Notes: generated by a model from the sequence alone, not told the origin. Counted from the first letter of the stretch, positions 42,405-52,117 are shown. The stretch: DNA of 64,000 nt from JABIAG01 sp964561995 (GCA_964561995.1 CAZLQZ010000004.1:1-64000); one strand, 5' to 3'. Numbers and translations: made by a program.

Positions 42405-42869
42405 ATGAAAAAAGGATTAATGGCAATTGTTGCATTACTCGTTTTGAGTGTTGTTGCAATTGGTGCGTATGCAATGCCCTTAAACGCAAGAGGCAATGAA
42501 GAAATAAAAGAAGCAATTGAAACTGGCGATTATGATGCTTATTTAAATGCATTTAATTATCGACAGCCGTTGAGTGAAGACGATTTTGATGGAATTCATC
42601 AAAGACATCAATTAAGAAATTCTCATAAAGAAGAAATGGATCTTGCAATAGAACAAGGTTACGATGCATGGATAGAAGTTGTTGAAGATATGGATCATAC
42701 GCCCCCAATGTATGAAATGGTTTCCGAAGAAAACTTCGACATTTTTGTAGATTTGCATGAAGCAAGAGAAAGTGGTGACTGGGAAACAGCAAGAACTCTT
42801 TCTGAAGAACTGGGTTTTGAATCTGGAAGAATGGGAAGAGGGCATAGAGGAATGCAAATGAATAATTAA
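42405..42869 (+). CDS. Small secreted acidic protein with repeated GDYDAY-type units
   Basis: 154 residues. Signal peptide MKKGLMAIVALLVLSVVAIGAYA. The mature part has two related units of ~45 residues (AIETGDYDAYLNAFN...SEDDFDGI and AIEQGYDAWIEVVED...SEENFDIF), then ESGDWETARTLSEELG and a Gly/Arg/Met/His tail (GRMGRGHRGMQMNN). Similar AIExGDYxAW repeats occur in other small secreted proteins of ultra-small prokaryotes. It shares its promoter with the MacB-type operon and ends against hairpin copy C. Export substrate or sensor of that system is possible. Confidence 0.8.
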   Translation: MKKGLMAIVALLVLSVVAIGAYAMPLNARGNEEIKEAIETGDYDAYLNAFNYRQPLSEDDFDGIHQRHQLRNSHKEEMDLAIEQGYDAWIEVVEDMDHTPPMYEMVSEENFDIFVDLHEARESGDWETARTLSEELGFESGRMGRGHRGMQMNN

Positions 42870-42879
42870 TTTTTTTTAA

Positions 42880-42922
42880 TTCGACATTAGTCGTGCCAGA
42901 AGACTTTCTTCTGGATATTTTT
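42880..42922 (+). repeat. Hairpin repeat, copy C
   Basis: TTCGACATTAGTCGTGCCAG then AAGACTTTCTTCTGGATATT and T-run; same two-stem architecture as at 176-220. It sits between the stop of the secreted protein and the stop of the convergent small gene, sense to the former. Confidence 0.75.
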
Positions 42923-43127
42923 ATTCTTCCTCTTGATAATGTTCGCAAATATCTTTTTCAAATTTTTCGTGTTTGGTTAAATCTTTTTTATCTTTTAATT
43001 TATCACAATCTATTATTACTTCTTCTTTTATTTTTCTACACCAATCTCCATCAACAAGTTCAAAATCAGGATCTTTTCCACCAACAATTTCCATTGTTTT
43101 GTGTTTTTCAGATTTTAACCATGCCAT
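42921..43127 (-). CDS. Small charged hypothetical protein
   Basis: 68 residues, very rich in Lys, Glu and Asp, with two Trp and three Cys (WCRK, IDCDKL, DICEHY). No signal or membrane segment. The gene is placed between the hairpin repeat and a promoter region shared with the next minus-strand gene. No family recognised. Confidence 0.6.
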   Translation of the reverse strand: MAWLKSEKHKTMEIVGGKDPDFELVDGDWCRKIKEEVIIDCDKLKDKKDLTKHEKFEKDICEHYQEEE

Positions 43128-43180
43128 GCTTAAGTAAAGTTAATGTAGTATTTAATTTTTATGTTTATGTATTAAATATT

Positions 43181-43645
43181 TTATAAAATAATTATAAATA
43201 TAATTGTAAGAATTAATATAATGTCTAAAAATATTTCAACATAAGATTCGTTATTATATATGTTTAATATTTTGATTTTGACTGTTTTTCCAGTATGGAT
43301 GTTATCTAGTAATAAATGTGAATAATATCCTATTGTAGTAATTAAAGCAATTTTCCAATTAATAAATGAAAGTATGAGGATAATTAAACTAACAATTAAT
43401 GCTCCTTTTTTATAATGTATAAAACTTCTTTGATTGTATTTGTGAAACTTTTCTGACATGTTCCATGTTTTAATTAATGAAAATTTATCTTTTTTAGAAT
43501 GGATAATATGTTTTATATAATGGTCTATGTCAATTACAACTCCAATTACTCCACAAAAAATTACTAATTCTATGGAAATTAAATTAATCTTGTTTAAAAT
43601 TAATGCGATAAAGAATGGAAATAAAAAGTGTGTATGTGGATTCAT
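43181..43645 (-). CDS. Membrane-bound metal-dependent hydrolase-like protein (YdjM/DUF457 type)
   Basis: 154 residues, four hydrophobic segments. Metal-ligand pattern of the family: N-terminal HTHFLF, VIDIDHYIKHI in the first loop, FIHYKKG and YYSHLLLD later. Function within the family is poorly defined. Start MNPHTHFLF is canonical. Confidence 0.8.
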   Translation of the reverse strand: MNPHTHFLFPFFIALILNKINLISIELVIFCGVIGVVIDIDHYIKHIIHSKKDKFSLIKTWNMSEKFHKYNQRSFIHYKKGALIVSLIILILSFINWKIALITTIGYYSHLLLDNIHTGKTVKIKILNIYNNESYVEIFLDIILILTIIFIIIL

Positions 43646-43698
43646 ATATTTAGATCTGAATTTTTAGTTTATTAATTTTATCATTTGAAAATTCTTAA

Positions 43699-45336
43699 TT
43701 AATATACTCCTCTTGATATGTGTCCTTTAGTAAAACCTTTGCTTATTTTTTTGATGTTGATTTTTTCACCATCTAAAATTTTATCATAAATGTCTAACCA
43801 TTTTGTAACTCTTTTATCTAAATCAAAGTAAAATTGATTTATTCCTTCTTTTTTCAAATTTATAATTGAATCTAATAATGCAATTTGTTTTGAATTAAAA
43901 ACTTTCCAATAATCTTTTTCTTTAATAACTTTATATTCATATTGTTCATATTTTAGTGAAGATGGGAGAGGATTTTTAGTTGTCATAACAGTAATATTTC
44001 CTTGAACTAATACTAAGAAGTCTTTATTTTTAAAACTAGTTAATTCTTGGAAGTTTAATTCTGGGCTAATGATTCCTTTACCAAAAAATTCTAAATCGTA
44101 GTCATTAAATAAATTCATTCCGTAATTACAAATTGAATTAAATTTATCTTTAAATCCGAATGAATTAACAATTACTCCTTTGGGATTTATTTTGTTAACT
44201 TTTTCTACATATTTTTCAATTTCTTCATCACTAATTATTGTTGGTAAAACTAAATAAAAATCTTTTTTACATCTTTTTTTTGCTTCCATTACGTTTTCAC
44301 TATCAATATTATAAAAAATTGCTTTAACTCTATCAAATTGGTTTGCTTCTTCAATACTTTTTAAATTGTAAACTTTAACATAAAAACCTTCTTTAGAATT
44401 TTTTGGTTCTATTTTTGGTAAAGTAAATTCAACATATTTTCTTTCAATAACAATTGGTTTTTTATTGTTAATATAGTTGTAAGGTTCATAATATATTTCA
44501 TCAAAAATAATGTTTTGTTTGGATGTTTTATTTTCTTCTTTTGAAAAAAATCCTTCTGTTAATTCTCGTTTAAATGCTGTTTTTATATATTCATAATCAT
44601 TTTGAGTTATTTCATTGCCATCTAATGCTTTTCTATAAACTAATGCAACTTTTTTTAGATATTCTTTGCTTCTTAATCTTCCTTCAATTTTTAATGAAAC
44701 TGCACTTATTTCATTTATTTTTTTAAGTAAAGAAAGATCTTTCATACTCATCAAATATTCATCATTATATTCTTTTCTGCAAGGTTGGGCACAAAATCCT
44801 CTGTTTCCACTTCTTCCGCCAATAAATGAAGACATTAAACATAATCCTGAAACGCAAAAACATAATGCTCCTTGAACAAATATTTCTACAGGCATAATCT
44901 TGCTAATTTCGTTTATTTCTTCTTTGGATAATTCTCTTGGTAAAATTACTCTGTCAACGTATTTTAAGTTTTTTAAATTTTGAACACGAGCTTGAGTTGA
45001 TAAATGGACATTTAAACCAGGGAAATTATCTTTAATAATTTTTGCAAAAGAAATGTGTTGAATAATTATTGCATCTGCATTTGCTAAGTAAATTTCATTA
45101 ACTGCTTCAAAGAATTCTTTGATTTCTTGATTTTTAACTAAAGTATTCATGGTAACGTAAACTTTTACGCCATTTTTATGACAATATACTACTGCTTCGT
45201 TTAAATCTTCGAAAGAAAAGTTTCCAGCCTTTAGTCTAGCATTGAATTTATTTATACCCAAATAAACCGCATCTGCTCCATTTTCTACTGCAACTTCTAG
45301 TTTTTCAAAGTTTCCTGCAGGTAATAGTAATTCCAT
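43699..45336 (-). CDS. U32 family peptidase / tRNA or rRNA hydroxylation-type protein
   Basis: 545 residues. N-terminal TIM-barrel half with MELLLPAGNFEKLEVAVENGADAVYLG, CFCVSGLCLMSSFIGGRSGNRGFCAQPCR (Cys-rich signature; Fe-S ligands in the RlhA/TrhP subgroup) and LKIEGRLRSKEYL. A C-terminal half follows. Members are now known to help hydroxylate RNA bases in bacteria, older name collagenase-like peptidase. Which activity applies here is not clear. Confidence 0.9.
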   Translation of the reverse strand: MELLLPAGNFEKLEVAVENGADAVYLGINKFNARLKAGNFSFEDLNEAVVYCHKNGVKVYVTMNTLVKNQEIKEFFEAVNEIYLANADAIIIQHISFAKIIKDNFPGLNVHLSTQARVQNLKNLKYVDRVILPRELSKEEINEISKIMPVEIFVQGALCFCVSGLCLMSSFIGGRSGNRGFCAQPCRKEYNDEYLMSMKDLSLLKKINEISAVSLKIEGRLRSKEYLKKVALVYRKALDGNEITQNDYEYIKTAFKRELTEGFFSKEENKTSKQNIIFDEIYYEPYNYINNKKPIVIERKYVEFTLPKIEPKNSKEGFYVKVYNLKSIEEANQFDRVKAIFYNIDSENVMEAKKRCKKDFYLVLPTIISDEEIEKYVEKVNKINPKGVIVNSFGFKDKFNSICNYGMNLFNDYDLEFFGKGIISPELNFQELTSFKNKDFLVLVQGNITVMTTKNPLPSSLKYEQYEYKVIKEKDYWKVFNSKQIALLDSIINLKKEGINQFYFDLDKRVTKWLDIYDKILDGEKINIKKISKGFTKGHISRGVY

Positions 45337-45420
45337 GGTTAAAGTTATGATGATTACTTTATATAGCTATTGATTCAATTATTCCAAATCTTTATAAGAT
45401 TATAGAGATTAAACCTCTTT

Positions 45421-46158
45421 ATGAAATGGATGTTAATTATTTTATTACTCATTTTAACTGCTTGTACAACTGGTAATGCTGTTAAAGATATAAATGAAAC
45501 TGAGTTGCCCGATTGTAAAGAAATAATCTGTAACTCGCCTTATATTAGGTTTGAGTATTCTTGTTGTTTAGATACTGATTCTAATAGTATTTGTGATGAT
45601 GATGAAGTTAAAGAAAAAAATAATAAGGTTACATTGAATGATGTTGCTAAATTATTTGCTGAATATAGAGAAAATCATGATTATGATAAAATCTATGACC
45701 TTTTAATTGAAGAAAAAAGAGATTATATTGATCAGTACGATTTTATTTCTTTATTTCCTGGAATTGAATTTGGTTTTGATAATGTAATTTTAGGCACTGA
45801 AGTTGAAAGGAGAGTTGCTGATGATCCAATTGATGAAATAAATGTGAAAAAGGTTTATACTAATAATAGTGTTGTTTATGAAGTTGAATTAACTACGGGT
45901 GGAACTATTGAAAAACAATATGATTTTGTTATTGAAAATGATGAATGGAAATTAGATGCTTATGACTATATTATATATAGGAGTTGTTATGCAGTTATTG
46001 ATTGTAATGATTTTTCTTTTGAGTGTGAAGTAACTTGTAAAGATTCTTTTTCAGAATTAAGTGATGAAGATTCTTTTTTATGTAGGGATGATTTGTGTCA
46101 TTGTAAATGTATTGATAAAAATGGTTATGGTAGATTCTTTGTGCCCGATGTTGAATAA
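45421..46158 (+). CDS. Secreted lipoprotein, Cys-rich
   Basis: 245 residues. Lipoprotein signal with lipobox: MKWMLIILLLILTAC, Cys15 as anchoring residue. The mature domain starts with four Cys in KEIICNSP..SCCLDTDSNSICDDDE (an EF-hand-like DTDSNSICDDDE loop is visible), a mixed alpha/beta domain with an NTF2-like feel (VTLNDVAKLFAEYRENHDYDKIYDLL), and a Cys cluster at the end (CNDFSFECEVTCKDS, CRDDLCHCKC). Function unknown. Confidence 0.8.
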   Translation: MKWMLIILLLILTACTTGNAVKDINETELPDCKEIICNSPYIRFEYSCCLDTDSNSICDDDEVKEKNNKVTLNDVAKLFAEYRENHDYDKIYDLLIEEKRDYIDQYDFISLFPGIEFGFDNVILGTEVERRVADDPIDEINVKKVYTNNSVVYEVELTTGGTIEKQYDFVIENDEWKLDAYDYIIYRSCYAVIDCNDFSFECEVTCKDSFSELSDEDSFLCRDDLCHCKCIDKNGYGRFFVPDVE

Positions 46159-46223
46159 ATTTAAGGGTTGTGTTTTTGTTAATAATTAATTCTTATTTTT
46201 AAAAAAATAAAAAAAGTTTATGA

Positions 46224-46311
46224 TACTCTTTTTGGTAGAGTAATTGTAAAATTAGTTTTATGAATAATTAAAGAAAAGCACGTCACAGCTCTTTTTATTT
46301 TTGCTTTCTTT
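46224..46311. other. Intergenic inverted repeats between convergent genes
   Basis: The 202-bp space between the lipoprotein and the orphan gene holds a small stem TACTCT..AGAGTA (46224-46242) and a larger imperfect stem AAAGAAAAGCA / TGCTTTCTTT (46270-46311) with T-runs. They fit bidirectional terminators. A small RNA is possible but has no other support. Confidence 0.35.
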
Positions 46312-46360
46312 ATTTGATATTCTTTTATTTTATTTAATTATTCATTTTATTTCATATTTT

Positions 46361-47086
46361 TCATTTAGTATTCATTTTTTCTTTTTCCCATGTCCAAATC
46401 AGTAAGGAATGTTCTTTTTCTTCTTTTTCGTTTTGGTAGGCGTCAATAACTGCGACTCTATTAAAGTCATATACTTTAATAAGATTAGTTATATTTTCAA
46501 TTTCTCGAGATTCACAGTCCTTTTTAAAAAATTCATTTTCTCGTGCATAGGGTTTTTGAAGAGTTTGTTCTAAATTTTCAGGATTTTCACTAAATCCTTT
46601 ACCTTTTGCCTGTTGAGAATAAATTAAACAATCCATGCCAGACATCTCTTTTAAACGCTCATCTGCATTTAGATATGTTCTAAGACACGTTTTTCCATGT
46701 ATGAAAAAATATTTAAATAATTCTTCATAATGTGATCTGTTTTGATTAACATCATATAAACATTGGATGTCTACATATTGTTGACGACAACAAGATACTT
46801 CTGGAAAAACTAAAGCCGCATAATCTGCATTTTTACCTTCAACAATTTTAAATTCATCGATATTTAAAATGGTTTTAGTAAAATCTTCATTTAGCCAAAA
46901 TTGAACAAATTCAGTATTTATTTCATTTGATCTTTCTTTATTAAAAAAAAGATCTAATCCTTGATTATTAATTTTTTTTTCCCTGGTGTAAATCTTTTTA
47001 TCTATTTTCCATATTTCGTCTTTTTTTTCTCTTTCTGCTTCTCGTCTTAATTTTTCTTTTTTTTTGTTCATTTGTTTTAAATTCAT
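46361..47086 (-). CDS. Orphan protein divergent from a TrmB-type regulator
   Basis: 241 residues. Basic N-terminal helix (KKKEKLRREAEREKKDEIWK), then a globular part with several Cys (SCCRQQYVDIQCLYD, GKTCLRTYL, GMDCLIYS) and a C-terminal VAVIDAYQNEKEEKEHSLLIWTWEKEK. I recognise no family. A TCCACA-TT-TGTGGA palindrome lies in the 117-bp divergent promoter shared with the regulator, so control by it is likely. Confidence 0.7.
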   Translation of the reverse strand: MNLKQMNKKKEKLRREAEREKKDEIWKIDKKIYTREKKINNQGLDLFFNKERSNEINTEFVQFWLNEDFTKTILNIDEFKIVEGKNADYAALVFPEVSCCRQQYVDIQCLYDVNQNRSHYEELFKYFFIHGKTCLRTYLNADERLKEMSGMDCLIYSQQAKGKGFSENPENLEQTLQKPYARENEFFKKDCESREIENITNLIKVYDFNRVAVIDAYQNEKEEKEHSLLIWTWEKEKMNTK

Positions 47087-47146
47087 TTTTGCACCTCTTT
47101 TGTTTCTTTACTACTGTGAAGAGACGGTTCAATATAACTGTTTGTG

Positions 47147-47160
47147 TCCACATTTGTGGA
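47147..47160. promoter_or_regulatory. Palindrome in divergent promoter (operator candidate)
   Basis: TCCACATTTGTGGA, a 6-2-6 inverted repeat, 43 bases before the TrmB-type start, next to its likely TATA (TATTTAAAT, ~47175). It is well placed for autoregulation and control of the divergent orphan. Confidence 0.6.
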
Positions 47161-47203
47161 TTCAAATCAAAAACTATTTAAATGATATTACATTTATTCT
47201 ATT

Positions 47204-47929
47204 ATGGATACTACAATTCTCGAGGATATTGGTTTAACTCAAGTTGAAATTAAGGTTTTTCTTGCATTAATTGATTTGGGTTCATCAAATGCGGGAGACA
47301 TTATGGAGAAAACAGGACTCCAAAATACTACTGTTCACAGAGCATTTCACTCTTTGGCTGGAAAAGGATTGCTCACTTACATCTTAGTTAGTAAAAAGAA
47401 AAATTATCAAGCAGTTGACCCTGATTTACTTCTAACACACTTAGAAGAAAAACGTGCAAATTTACAAAGTATAATTCCTGAATTGAAAGAAAGAATTAAA
47501 GCATCGGGTTCTAAACCACAAGTAATTGTTTATCAAGGAGTTAAAGGAGCTAAAGAGCTTCTTCATCAAATGCTAGACACAGATTCAAAGGAATATGTGG
47601 CTTATGGAGGAAATCAAACTAATGTTAATCTTTTCGGAGATTTCTTTTGGAAGAACTTTCATAATAAACGTTATCAAAAAAAAATTAAAGCAAAATTAAT
47701 TTTTCATAATTCATTAAAACATTGGGTTCCCATTCTTAATAAATATCCATTAACAGAAGTCAAAACTACTAAGCATATATTTGAACAAATGACTGAAACA
47801 GTAATCTGTGGAAATAAAGTTGCAATACTGGTATATTTGCCTAAACCGTTTGGTGTTCTTATAGACGAAAAAACAGCTGCCGATTCATATAGAAAATTCT
47901 TTGATATATTGTGGAGTTCATCGACATAA
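47204..47929 (+). CDS. TrmB-family transcriptional regulator
   Basis: 241 residues. N-terminal TrmB winged helix (DIGLTQVEIKVFLALIDLGSSNAGDIMEKTGLQNTTVHRAFHSLAGKGLLTYI), a helical linker and a C-terminal effector-like domain with KPQVIVYQGVKGAKELLHQML. Comparable in layout to the gene at 58272; the two are distant paralogues. Many TrmB-family members respond to sugars; the ligand here is unknown. Leaderless-like start. Confidence 0.88.
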   Translation: MDTTILEDIGLTQVEIKVFLALIDLGSSNAGDIMEKTGLQNTTVHRAFHSLAGKGLLTYILVSKKKNYQAVDPDLLLTHLEEKRANLQSIIPELKERIKASGSKPQVIVYQGVKGAKELLHQMLDTDSKEYVAYGGNQTNVNLFGDFFWKNFHNKRYQKKIKAKLIFHNSLKHWVPILNKYPLTEVKTTKHIFEQMTETVICGNKVAILVYLPKPFGVLIDEKTAADSYRKFFDILWSSST

Positions 47930-47989
47930 AAGAACAAATGGCAAAATTCAATCATAAAACTTTTAAACAAAATATATTTTATTAATATA

Positions 47990-48955
47990 ATGGCAAAAGT
48001 TTATTTTTCAAAAGACGTTAGTAAATTAATTAATTTTCTTCCTAAATTTAATGGTAAGACTGCTGTAAAAGTTCATTTTGGTGAGAAAGGAAATTCTCGT
48101 TTTGTTAAACCTGAGTTAATTAAAGTAATAACTGATAAATTGAATGATTTTTATCTTACTGATACTAATACTTTGTATGCTGGACAAAGATTAAATTCAA
48201 AAGATCATTTACAATTAGCTAAAAAACATGGTTTTGGTAATTTTCCATTATTAATTAATGATGATGAAGTTCAAATTGAAATTAATAAAAATATTTTTTC
48301 TAAAGTTAAAATTGGAAAAACAATTGCTTCTGCTGATTCAATGGTTGTTGTATCACATTTTAAAGGACATATCTTGTTTGGTTTTGGTGGGGCATTAAAG
48401 AATATTGGAATGGGTTGCGGCTCGAGAGGTGGAAAGTTAGAAATGCATTCGAAAATTAAACCTTCAGTTGATTCTTCTTGTATTGGTTGTGGTAAATGTA
48501 TTGAAAATTGTTCTGTAAATGCAATTAAATTAGTTGATGGTATTGCAGAAATAAATAAAGATATTTGTACTGGATGTGCTAAATGTATTGGTGTTTGTCC
48601 AACAAGAGCAGTAAAGATACCATGGCATGGCGCAACATCTAATGAAGCGCAAGAAAGATGTGCTGAATATGCATTTGGTGCTACAAAAAATAAGAATTGT
48701 GTTTATTTTAATTTTGTTATTGATATTACTAAGGATTGTGATTGTGCTGCTGACTCTGAAATTATCGGTAGTGATGTAGGAGTTTTATTTTCAAAAGATC
48801 CAGTAGCAATAGATCAAGCAGCTTATGATTTAATTGTTAAAGAACAAGGTGATATTTTTTTAAAAAATACGAGTGTGGATGGTACTCATATATTGAAATA
48901 TTCTGAAGAGATAGGTTTGGGTTGTAAGGATTATGAATTGGTTGTTATAGAATAA
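47990..48955 (+). CDS. DUF362 protein with two [4Fe-4S] ferredoxin motifs
   Basis: 321 residues. DUF362 part: TAVKVHFGEKGNSRFVKPELI, VVVSHFKGHILFGFGGALKNIGMGCGSRGGK and the C-terminal DVGVLFSKDPVAIDQAAYDLI. Between them are two CX2CX2CX3C motifs, CIGCGKCIENC and CTGCAKCIGVCP. Redox protein of unknown partner. 60 bases follow the TrmB-type gene, so joint regulation is possible. Confidence 0.92.
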   Translation: MAKVYFSKDVSKLINFLPKFNGKTAVKVHFGEKGNSRFVKPELIKVITDKLNDFYLTDTNTLYAGQRLNSKDHLQLAKKHGFGNFPLLINDDEVQIEINKNIFSKVKIGKTIASADSMVVVSHFKGHILFGFGGALKNIGMGCGSRGGKLEMHSKIKPSVDSSCIGCGKCIENCSVNAIKLVDGIAEINKDICTGCAKCIGVCPTRAVKIPWHGATSNEAQERCAEYAFGATKNKNCVYFNFVIDITKDCDCAADSEIIGSDVGVLFSKDPVAIDQAAYDLIVKEQGDIFLKNTSVDGTHILKYSEEIGLGCKDYELVVIE

Positions 48956-49123
48956 AAAGAATGTTCTTTTGTACTTTTATTTTTTATCTTTAATAAAATC
49001 CCTTTTCGGTTAGGATTTAAAATTAAATTTTTCAATAGTAAAACCTAAACGTTTATAACTAAAAAGTAATTATTTATCTAGTTTTTGGGAGTTTAAATTA
49101 AACAAATCTCAGTTTTTAAAAAA

Positions 49124-52117
49124 ATGAAAGAAATTAAAGGAGAACTTGAAAAAAGAATAGATCAATACAGCCTAGCTTTTGCTCAGTTACCTGATTCTAT
49201 ACTTATTACAGATTCTAAATTCAATATAGTTTCAGTTAACAAGCCATTTGAAGAACTTTTTGGTTATACTTTGGAAGAAATTGTAGGAAAAACACCTGAC
49301 ATGTTAAATGGTGAGCCAAATTCAGAAAAGATTCAGCGAAAGATTTATGATGATATTGCTACTGGTGCCTGGAGAGGTTCTTTTGAAAATGTAAAAAAAG
49401 ATGGTAGTACATTTACTTGTGATATGACTATTTCAGCATTAAAAGATGAACAAGGTGAACTATTTGCTTATGTTGGGACTCAAAAAGATATTACTGAACG
49501 TAAGAAAGCAGAATTAGAATTAAAAGAAAGTGAGCAAAATTTAAATTCATTAATCTTTTCGATGATTGAAGGCTTTTGTGTTCATAAGCTTATTCGTGAT
49601 GAAAATGGTATTGCAGTTGATTATAGAATTGTGAGTGCAAACCCTGCGTATGAAAAATATACTGGAATAAAAATAGAAGAAGTTGTAGGTAAGTTAGGAA
49701 CAGAAGTTTATGGAGCTAAAGAAGCTCCTTTCTTAGAAAGATATGCAAGAGTTATTGAAACAGGAGAACCAGATTTTTTTGATGTTTTTTTTGAACCTCT
49801 AGGCAAGCATTTTGATATTTCAGTTTTTTCTCCAGAAAAAGATGTTTTTGTAACTACATTTAATGATATCACTAAAAAAAAACAATCAGAACAAGAATTG
49901 AAAGAAAGAAATAAGGAACTTAATGGACTATATAATCTAGGACAATTAGTAGAAGAAACTAGAAGTTTAGATGAATTATTGCCCAGATTAGCAAAAGAAA
50001 TTATCTCTCCAAGTATGAAATTTTCAGATAGAGTTCATATAGGATTCCAACTTGACAAAAAGGATTATATCACCTGTCATGAACACAAAGCGAACGAGAT
50101 TCCATATTCTCTTTCTGCACCCATTTTAATTAAAGGAAAGCAAAGAGGCCAATTAATAGTTGGTTATTTGGAAGATTTACCTTTTGAAAAAGATTTTGAG
50201 AAAAAACTTGTTGATAGTTATGCAAACAGTTTGGGAAAGACTATTGAAAGATTTGAAGCAGAACAAGAATTGAAAGAAAGCGAAAAAAAGTATAAAAGAT
50301 TATTTGAATCTTCTAGAGACGCTATTATGACTTTAAATCCTCCTTCTTGGTTATTCACTGCAGGAAATAAATCTACTTTAGAAATGTTCCTATGTGAAGA
50401 TGAAAATGATTTCATTTCAAGAACACCTGATAATTATTCGCCAGAATATCAGCCTGATGGAGAATTATCTAGTACAAAATCTATAACTATGATAAACCGA
50501 GCGATGAAAGAAGGATCTTATTTCTTTGAATGGAGTCATAAAAAATCAGATGGGCAAGAATTTCCAGCAACAGTTCTATTAAGCAGAATTGAAGAAGATG
50601 GCCTAAAATATTTACAAGCTACAGTCAGAGATATAACAGACAGAAAAAAATCAGAACAAGAATTAAAAGAAAGTAAGACGAAATACAAGGCCTTATTTGA
50701 ATCTAATCCTGATGGGATAATCACAGTAGATATTACCACAAAAAAATTCACCTACGTTAACCCCTCTGTATGTAGTATGTTAGGGTATACTCAAGAAGAG
50801 TTAGTGGGTATGGGTGTGATGGATATTCATCCAAAAGACGATTTGGAACATGTAATCTCTGAATTTGAGGCTCAGGGAAGAGGAGATAAAACATTAGCTA
50901 ATGGCATTCCTTGTTTAAAAAAAGATGGCACGATAATATATGCCGATGTCGCATCAGCCCCTTATTATAGAAAGGGAATTAAGTATAATATTGGCTTTTT
51001 TAGAGATATCACCGAACGTAAAAAAACAGAAGCACAACTTATTGAAGCACAAAAGATGGATTCTATTGGAAATCTTGCAGGGGGTATAGCTCATGATTTT
51101 AATAATCTTTTAGCAGCTTCTATGGGTTATGCTGAGTTATTATCACAAGAAGAGAATCCAATAAAGAAGAGAAGATATATTGATAGGATTTTAGTAGCAA
51201 ATGAACGTATGGAAGAACTTACACAAAAATTACTTGGTTTTGCTAGAAGGGCGGATACAACTAAACAAGCTGTAAATTTAAATCAGGTTGTTAATGGAGC
51301 TTATTCTTTGCTTGAAGTTAATGAAAAAGGTATTGATTTAGAAATAAATCTTGGAGATTTAGTTACAATAGATGCAGATCAGACACAAATGATGCAGATT
51401 GTGATGAATCTGTGTGTTAATTCAATTGATGCAATGCAAGAACATGAAACATTATCTATTAATACTTATACTTTAAATGGAAGAGTACATCTAAAAGTAA
51501 CTGATACAGGTTATGGTATGGATGAAGAAACACTTAAACATGTTTATGACCCATACTTCACTACAAAAAAAACTGGAGAAGTAAAAGGCACAGGACTTGG
51601 TATGGCTAGTGTTTATGGAATTGTTGTTGATCATAATGCGCAAATAACTATTGATTCTGTTGTTGGAAAAGGAACAACCGTCGAGATTAGTTTTCCTAGT
51701 GGAGAAAAACCGTATAAAGTTAGTGGGGATAGTTATCAAGAAACGGGGAGAGAACTAGATGGTGCTCAAATTTTATTAGTTGAAGATGATGAACAAGTAG
51801 GGGAAATGCTTACTGATATGTTACCTCTCTTGGGATATGAGTTGATATGGGCAAAAACTGGTGAAGAAGCTGTTGTTATGTTTAAAAAAAATCAAGATAT
51901 TATTCATGCTGTGATTTTAGATTATAAGTTGCCTGATTTTAATGGCGATAAAGTTTATACTAGGATGAAAGAGCTTGCAGATATTCCTACTTTAATGGTG
52001 TCAGGGTTTGCTGTTGATAAAGCTCAGGCATGTTTAGATTTAGGGGTAAAAGAATTCTTAGGAAAACCATATCGTATGGGTGAATTGTCTAGTGCATTGG
52101 AAAGAATAATGAGTTAA
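49124..52117 (+). CDS. Hybrid sensor histidine kinase with PAS/GAF sensors and receiver domain
   Basis: 997 residues. PAS domain 1 (~12-130, PDSILITDSKFNIVSVNKPF), PAS 2 (~137-255), GAF-like (~265-385, LGQLVEETRSLDELLPRLAKEI), PAS 3 (~390-512), PAS 4 (~520-640). HisKA follows with His657 in GGIAHDFNNLLAA, then HATPase (N-box MNLCVNSIDAM, GTGLGMASVYG) and a receiver with Asp933 (VILDYKLPDF). No transmembrane segment, so it is cytosolic. Bacterial-type domain order. A vestigial second receiver follows the stop. Output partner not seen nearby. Confidence 0.96.
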   Translation: MKEIKGELEKRIDQYSLAFAQLPDSILITDSKFNIVSVNKPFEELFGYTLEEIVGKTPDMLNGEPNSEKIQRKIYDDIATGAWRGSFENVKKDGSTFTCDMTISALKDEQGELFAYVGTQKDITERKKAELELKESEQNLNSLIFSMIEGFCVHKLIRDENGIAVDYRIVSANPAYEKYTGIKIEEVVGKLGTEVYGAKEAPFLERYARVIETGEPDFFDVFFEPLGKHFDISVFSPEKDVFVTTFNDITKKKQSEQELKERNKELNGLYNLGQLVEETRSLDELLPRLAKEIISPSMKFSDRVHIGFQLDKKDYITCHEHKANEIPYSLSAPILIKGKQRGQLIVGYLEDLPFEKDFEKKLVDSYANSLGKTIERFEAEQELKESEKKYKRLFESSRDAIMTLNPPSWLFTAGNKSTLEMFLCEDENDFISRTPDNYSPEYQPDGELSSTKSITMINRAMKEGSYFFEWSHKKSDGQEFPATVLLSRIEEDGLKYLQATVRDITDRKKSEQELKESKTKYKALFESNPDGIITVDITTKKFTYVNPSVCSMLGYTQEELVGMGVMDIHPKDDLEHVISEFEAQGRGDKTLANGIPCLKKDGTIIYADVASAPYYRKGIKYNIGFFRDITERKKTEAQLIEAQKMDSIGNLAGGIAHDFNNLLAASMGYAELLSQEENPIKKRRYIDRILVANERMEELTQKLLGFARRADTTKQAVNLNQVVNGAYSLLEVNEKGIDLEINLGDLVTIDADQTQMMQIVMNLCVNSIDAMQEHETLSINTYTLNGRVHLKVTDTGYGMDEETLKHVYDPYFTTKKTGEVKGTGLGMASVYGIVVDHNAQITIDSVVGKGTTVEISFPSGEKPYKVSGDSYQETGRELDGAQILLVEDDEQVGEMLTDMLPLLGYELIWAKTGEEAVVMFKKNQDIIHAVILDYKLPDFNGDKVYTRMKELADIPTLMVSGFAVDKAQACLDLGVKEFLGKPYRMGELSSALERIMS

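Noticed and set aside
46270..46311. Small RNA in the lipoprotein-orphan spacer
   Set aside because: Only an imperfect stem and T-runs, which fit convergent terminators; no promoter was found.
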